64,000 nucleotides of DNA from contig NC_060208.1 in NCBI RefSeq assembly GCF_021130785.1, positions 50,098,501 to 50,162,500 on the forward strand. Reading direction: 5' to 3'. Every line of letters starts with the position of its first letter. The stretch's first letter is position 1. The translations under genes and the position numbers were made by a program. Below, in pieces: positions 58,219 through 64,000 of this stretch. A model generated the notes under the pieces. That model did no database searches, had not been told where the DNA came from, and saw only the letters and a list, made by a program, of their open reading frames with translations. Source of the stretch: Homalodisca vitripennis (taxonomy: Eukaryota; Arthropoda; Insecta; Hemiptera; Cicadellidae).

Positions 58219-61061
58219 AATTAATATGATTTTTATTTCATTAGTGACTATTTTAACCTTATAGAAAATATCACATGAAAAGGTAAATATGGTTAAAAAT
58301 CCAAACATATTTGTTTAATTGTATAATGTTGTCTTATATATTTTACAATATATTTAAGTATTGATAGTCCCAGAAAGGAAAATAGGTTTAGTTTCCAAGC
58401 TATACTCGTTTAAAATGTTTTTACTGTTATTAAAACAATAAAAAGTGTATTCTTCTGCCAAGTTTACAATCAGCCGCATATGATAAATACTAAAATGCCA
58501 AAGGTCATATAGTCTGAGATACTAAACTAAATATACAGTTCTACTCAGATTACGTTCATCCAGGCCACTGTGAATATTTATTTAACTGTATACTATCACA
58601 CACATTACAGTGGGAAAGTATATAATCTTTGTTTTTAATATAAGTCCAGCTCATAAGATGGAGGACCTCATTGTTATCATTATACATGTGAGTTTTATAA
58701 CAACCGAATACATATTTTTGTACTATATAAAGATTAATAGTTGAAATATCTTTGAGAAAGATTGAACCAATGGTTAAACTTATTTAAGGTTATCTGACGC
58801 TTTGTGAAATGACCGATCGTATAACAAGTATTCGATATTTTAAACAAAGTAGGAGTACGCCATACGTCGCGTAACACGCTTCGCTGTGGTTGCATGGCAA
58901 ATGCCAGGTCTATAGCCTATTTCATTCTGAGATGCCCTTCGGAAAGTTAAACAGACAGAAAATCATACTGAAAATAAATTCCTACTGAGTGCCATTCTAT
59001 AACGATGCTAAGCAAACTTCCACGGTTGGACATGCACTATTGTAGAACTCATAATTATCTATATAGGAATTAATGTTCTTGTAAAATTAAAATTTTCTTA
59101 AAGATACATTCACACTTTTGCTCACTAGGTGGGTTTCATAACTGTGATAAATAAAAAAATACGTCTACACACTTCTCTTTTACACTATGCTAAACACTGT
59201 CACCAACAGATTTTGTTGTATGTATTGAAATAAATGGGAAAAATGTGTTTATATGTACATTTTGAAATTCTCATATTTTGTGAGAATTTTGTTTCTGGAG
59301 TCTATAGCAGCCAAATCGTCGGCCTTAGCTTAAATATAAAACTTTGCGTAAATAGAAAATGATGAGGTGTACAAAAAAATTAAAATAGCTTTTTGTCGTA
59401 TGTACCTTTAGTAAGCCCGAAAGTAGCTCTCACTGGTAAAATCTTTGTTGTAATTTGTCACTTTTTGGAGTTGTAAATTTATATGCGACTACAATTTGTG
59501 TAATTCGATCCGGTCCTAGATTGAGTTTGTATTACCACGTAAATAAGTGACTTTTATACGTTTTGCTGTGTCGATACAACCTATATGGTCGTTAAATTTC
59601 CCCCAGAAAAGAACCTCGTAATCTGTTAACCCCCAATAACATTAATATACACTCCTGGGAATTTCCTGGCATGACCAAATTAACCCCTGAGTAAATAAAA
59701 CCCCCTGAGTAACTTAATAATCTGATAAAGATTACTGACTTAGGCTAAGTACTCTTCATGTAATAAAACAGCTCGTCTCATAACGCCCTGTGGGACAGGC
59801 TTACCCAGTATACGGAGTATAATGCACTTCCTGGCATGCTAGAAATTTAAAATTTGGTACAATTCCGGCTTAGACGATGAAATTACGAGAAAATATGTGA
59901 AATCTGGCCAGCTTTCATTTCTATCTACTCTAAAGAATTCTTAAAAGCTGCCGAATACAGTCTTTCCTCCCAAGCTCTGTGTCGACTAAACGAGAAGTCG
60001 TAGCTCAAATCCAGAAGCAGTTCAATCTTAAATTTCCTACAAGATCGAACCAGTGACTTTTTGTCGTATCGGTTCAGCCCTTGAAGTCAAAACTATGGTT
60101 TAAAACCGGAAAATTCAATAAAATAGGTCTATTTTTAAGCCTTTGATCCCTAATCTAATGTCCGGACTTCGTCTGTCACCGAATTCCGCTTATCCCCGGA
60201 TTTTGAAGTAACCCCATTTAATAAGAGGCATGGGCCCAGCGACCGAAAGCGAGTTTAAATTATACAACTATAGAAATAAATAGATTAATAGGATTTCGAA
60301 CCAACGCTTTAAGAACTCGTATTTCTCCTCTTATGCAGGTCTCCCAAACTAACACGTAAACTGAGGCACGATCCTTCACATGACGTTTTGTTGATTTGAA
60401 ATTTTGTTTGTTTATGCGTAATCTTACGTTTTAGCTTTCAGAATTCAGTAAGTGAATACATGTTGAAACGCACTTCTTAATATTTGTATTATACAACGAT
60501 GGCAAATGACATTCTGCTATTCTATTAATTGATACGCCATAGATTCAAAAGGAAATTAGCTTTATTGGTTTAGTTATAGCCCTGATAAAAGTAATGAATT
60601 ATTGGTAGCAGAATATGCATTAACTAAATTTGTATACGTAATCCTTATTTAGGTATCAGGGTGTTTAAGGAAAATTATTTCTTTGTTTAATCTACTTTGT
60701 GAACAATTTATTTCTTTTGCAACACTTAACAGCAATCACTCGTATTTGTAATTAAGTAAACTAATTATGAAGGTCCATTAAATTCTATGATAGTTTACTA
60801 GAATAAATTTTAAATAAAAAATTAATCTTAGAAAAAGTTATCTGGTATTTATATGCTAGTAAATATCATATCCATTATTTCCAACGTACACTAAGTAACA
60901 AAATAACATATTATGAAACAATTAGTACTTTCTTTTGTCAATTGAAATTTATCCTTTTAGAATATTTCCAAACGAATTCAAATGTGTTAAATATACTGTA
61001 AAAAAATCCTTATTAAGTGAAACGTAACAAAATTCATGCTATTGATATTATTAGTGTGAGA
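58219..61061. other. Non-coding stretch with a GC-elevated centre
   Basis: AT-rich except for about 59590-60240, which is less AT-rich with many CCCC runs (TTTCCCCCAGA, TTAACCCCTGAG, AACCCCCTGAG) and no sustained frame. That centre may be a decayed element; no match is visible in the window. Confidence 0.5.
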
Positions 61062-61480
61062 GTCTGTGAAGCATGATGTTTGTAAGTTTGGGTGTTCTGA
61101 TGTTTAATACGCAATAAAACAAAATATATCGGACATATTTAGACATACATTGGCATGTATATAGCATAGGTGAAGAATAATGTTTGTATGTTTGGTTGTT
61201 TGGATATTTAATACTTAATAAAACAAAATATATCGGATATATTTAGATGAAATTGGCATATATATAGAGTAGGCGAAGAATGGAGTATGTATAATGGGGT
61301 GTTTCGATGTTTAATACTGAATAAAATAAAATATAGCAGACGGATTTGGATGGTAATTGACAGGTATACAGGTTAGGTAAAGAATGGTATTTGTATATTT
61401 GAGTATTTGGATGTTTCATACCTAATTAAAAATATTAAGCTGGTAATTATAGACGAAAGTTGACAGCCTAGTAAAGAATA
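61062..61480 (+). repeat. Tandem repeat, 104-bp unit, four diverged copies
   Basis: GATGTTTAATAC or close variants start at 61099, 61203, 61306 and 61410. Shared internal blocks include AATAAAACAAAATATATCGG, ATTTAGA and AGGTGAAGAAT. Divergence rises toward the right-hand copy. Confidence 0.9.
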
Positions 61481-64000
61481 AACATAGATATTTTTATATG
61501 GAAATAATACTTATTCCTGACTTTTGTATTTGCATGAAGAAATACGATAATTTTTATTTTGCTGCAAATAGTGTTATGACAGTAATATTATATAACTTTT
61601 ACCATCGATGGCATTTTGATGAATCGCAAACCTTATATTTTTTTATTCTCGGAATTAGTTTCCTTTGACAATGAGGGACGACAAATTTACAGGAGCTGAA
61701 GAAAAAAAACACGGAGGAACAGGTTATATTACTCGGAAAACTATTCGTTGTCTAGCGCTGGATTAATAATGACACTAGACGCTGCATTAAGTAAAATATG
61801 AACTAGAGTAACACTGCAAATTCATATTAAACTAATTCTCCAACCGTAGAGACTTGTGTGTAGAAAACTCGGTTACTACAATGTGCTTAGGAATCGAGTC
61901 ATTAAAATCGTAGTGAACTCATTTGTGCACCTCATAAGACAATAAGAATGCCAATTCACCTAGATTACACTATATTTTATAATATAGGTGTCGCTCATGT
62001 GGAAACAAAATAAAGTTGTTCATTTTGACCTTCTTCGCTATGTAGAATTTTTCGCTCTTTCAGACTGACTTGGCTCCAAACTTCAGGAGTCGTCTGTGAC
62101 AGCATCAGATTTCAGACGCTGGATTACGAGGAAGTGGAGCTAAACATTCACATTTATTACAACCCTTCCCAATATGGCTACGTAGTATAACGTTGCTTGA
62201 CTGAAGGAGGCTTATTACGTAACCTACGTGCAGTACATTATCTATACTATTATATAACAATCTAATGGTACCTGTAATTGGTTATGATTTGTTATAGTAA
62301 TTGCGCTAAAACTTTACATGAACGTTTAATAAGGTCCCTAGTTAACACATACGCCTATTCTTATTTCGAAAAGGCTGCACTCCCCTCGCCTGTAGTTGCA
62401 AAAAGTTCCATCTTGGTCTATAAAGGTGCAAAATATTAATTGATATGGATTACAATTTCTTGCTCAGGTCAAGAAAGGAAATTTAAGTGATGTAAGCGAT
62501 CGAAATATAGTTCATCCCAACGGTAGGTACTCTTCCATGCACCTAACCAAAATACAAGAGCATTTGTACATTTTGAGTATAATTGTGTTGTAAATTAAAA
62601 TATGATTCAGGTACAATTTTATTTAACCCATGATCCTCTTATCCAAAAACAGGAATAATATCTGCTTGATACATGCCTGTAATCATATTAGAATCATCAT
62701 AGGGCTCCATCATATCACAATGTAATTGCGTTAATTAAAAAGACTATGGAATTCATTATTCCTCCACAAAGGTCTAGACTATTTATAGAGCGCTGGTCAT
62801 TGGAGCTTTCCTAACAAATATAATCTATATTTGCCAAGAAGTTTGACTTATTTCATTGGTAAATATAGACACTAGTCCACTCTCCGATTTAAGAGCCACA
62901 AGGTATTGTCTCTAAGGAGATATACACACATTTTTGAGAAACCACAATTTTTGCATTTATATTTATTTATTTTCTCTGGTTAATTTAAAAGACCGTTGCT
63001 TATAAATACAAGGAAGTGTAAATATCCATCAGTGATTATTACTTATCAAAACAGTGTTTTGTATGTAAATTAAAAAGCATATGCTTATGATGTTCTAGAT
63101 GTTCAGCAGAAAATTTCGTTTGAAGTTAACGGCGACTGCAAGTCATACACTAAACTACGTTTTAATAATAATTTCGATGTCATAAATGCTTCAGATTCAG
63201 ATTTTATAACATGGGATTATTTTTTTATAGGCAAGATGTATATTGAATGAAATAAATTATAATTGTACTATTGTATGGTTACACATATAATATTCAAGAA
63301 GTGCTTTGATGTAATGGTTTATAACTATTTTGTGTACATTATTTTCAAGAGTTATACTGATGTTAATGAATGAGTTTTTATGAAAGATCGGTTGTACGAA
63401 CGTGTAGATGGACCGCTAAATAGATGTAAGTATTTAAGTAGCGTGGCACAGCGGAAATTCAAGGTTTACTGTGGTTAGGGTATAGTATTAAATTTGTTAA
63501 AACCAACTGACTCTGAAAATATTTGAATGTATGTGTTGTAATTCGTATAACCAAGGAAATAAAGTATCAATCAAAAGTTTTTTATAATGTTTTAAGTAAT
63601 AACTTTATTAAGTCTCTAATAAAATAAACTTATTATAAGTCATGAGACATTTATTTCTTTATTATATTTAAAATATAGATATTTTGTAGAAAAATGTTTA
63701 ATTTACTTTAACTTTAAGTTTTCCTTTAAACTTTTCATTGGATAATGTTAATATCCCCTTCTCGCACTAGTAAGAACCTTTAAAAGCTAAAAACCATTTG
63801 CCTGTACAATAGACGTTAACTGAAAGTATAATATGACTAAATCTCCTTTGAAATTAACGATTTATATCATGATGGAACAAATTTGATATGACATTCTGAG
63901 TTATATTTATATTCAATCTCGCTCTTTCACTCTCTTTGTCAATTTGTGCACATTTAACTTGATGCTTGCTCTGGTTTATCTCAGATAAGCTAAATTAAAA
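61481..64000. other. AT-rich non-coding stretch
   Basis: Nothing recognisable to the end of the window. Confidence 0.6.

Noticed and set aside
1..64000. LTR retrotransposon or viral insertion
   Set aside because: No long direct terminal repeats, protease, integrase or capsid-like motifs were seen anywhere in the window.

Overview
The window reads as AT-rich, gene-poor DNA from an animal nuclear genome, most likely an arthropod and probably an insect. The evidence is the mix of non-LTR retrotransposons, mariner-like transposons and a tRNA-derived SINE, together with very AT-rich filler full of short stop-bounded frames. Element types resemble those common in hemipteran genomes, but that placement rests on remembered family resemblance only. 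I see no intact host protein-coding gene, no rRNA and no functional tRNA gene. The window is intergenic or deep-intronic sequence in which old mobile elements and tandem repeats are the main recognisable features. I found no convincing new biological system.

Layout. 1-7100: AT-rich filler with one copy of an exon-like repeat (505-725), an unassigned minus-strand frame (2708-2977), a 99-bp direct duplication near 3.6 kb and a TGCGCATGCGCA palindrome at 5.7 kb. 7116-8394: a complete but dead mariner-like transposon with terminal inverted repeats (TIRs) and flanking TA. 9.6-9.95 kb: a diverged tandem duplication. 13.3-14.6 kb: copies of two dispersed repeats.

15316-24266 is the best-organised feature. 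A near-full-length LINE (ORF1, endonuclease, reverse transcriptase, RNase H, zinc-knuckle tail, 44-nt poly(A), 12-nt target-site duplication) is split near its 3' end by a second, CR1-like LINE at 20418-23923. Removing the second element rejoins the coding frame of the first. Both are broken by frameshifts. 24.8-25.4 kb: a minus-strand LINE 3' fragment running into a (TA)n tract.

28.6-30.35 kb: a GC-richer block followed by a minisatellite of about 16 units of about 82 bp, with an alternating two-unit pattern. 31-43.6 kb: filler with dispersed repeats, an eroded minus-strand LINE endonuclease fragment (40.36-41.24 kb) and a decayed coding-like fragment (41.6-42.27 kb). 43.86-44.18 kb: a CTGTCCGTCTG-type repeat. 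46.9 kb: second copy of the exon-like repeat. 48361-49929: a second mariner-like element, remarkable for TIRs of about 168 bp. 51-54.1 kb: three tandem arrays (122 bp, about 145 bp diverged, 23 bp). 55.45 kb: a perfect 17-bp inverted repeat. 57982-58218: a minus-strand SINE with a tRNA-Ser-like head. 61.06-61.48 kb: a 104-bp array of four units. The remainder is unremarkable AT-rich sequence.

How the parts relate. The LINEs would supply reverse transcriptase for their own copying, and the SINE would depend on some LINE partner. Both mariner-like copies lack an intact transposase, so they could move only by trans-mobilisation. Nothing suggests these parts cooperate in a single system. The insertion order is readable in one place: the CR1-like LINE landed after the RNase H-bearing LINE.
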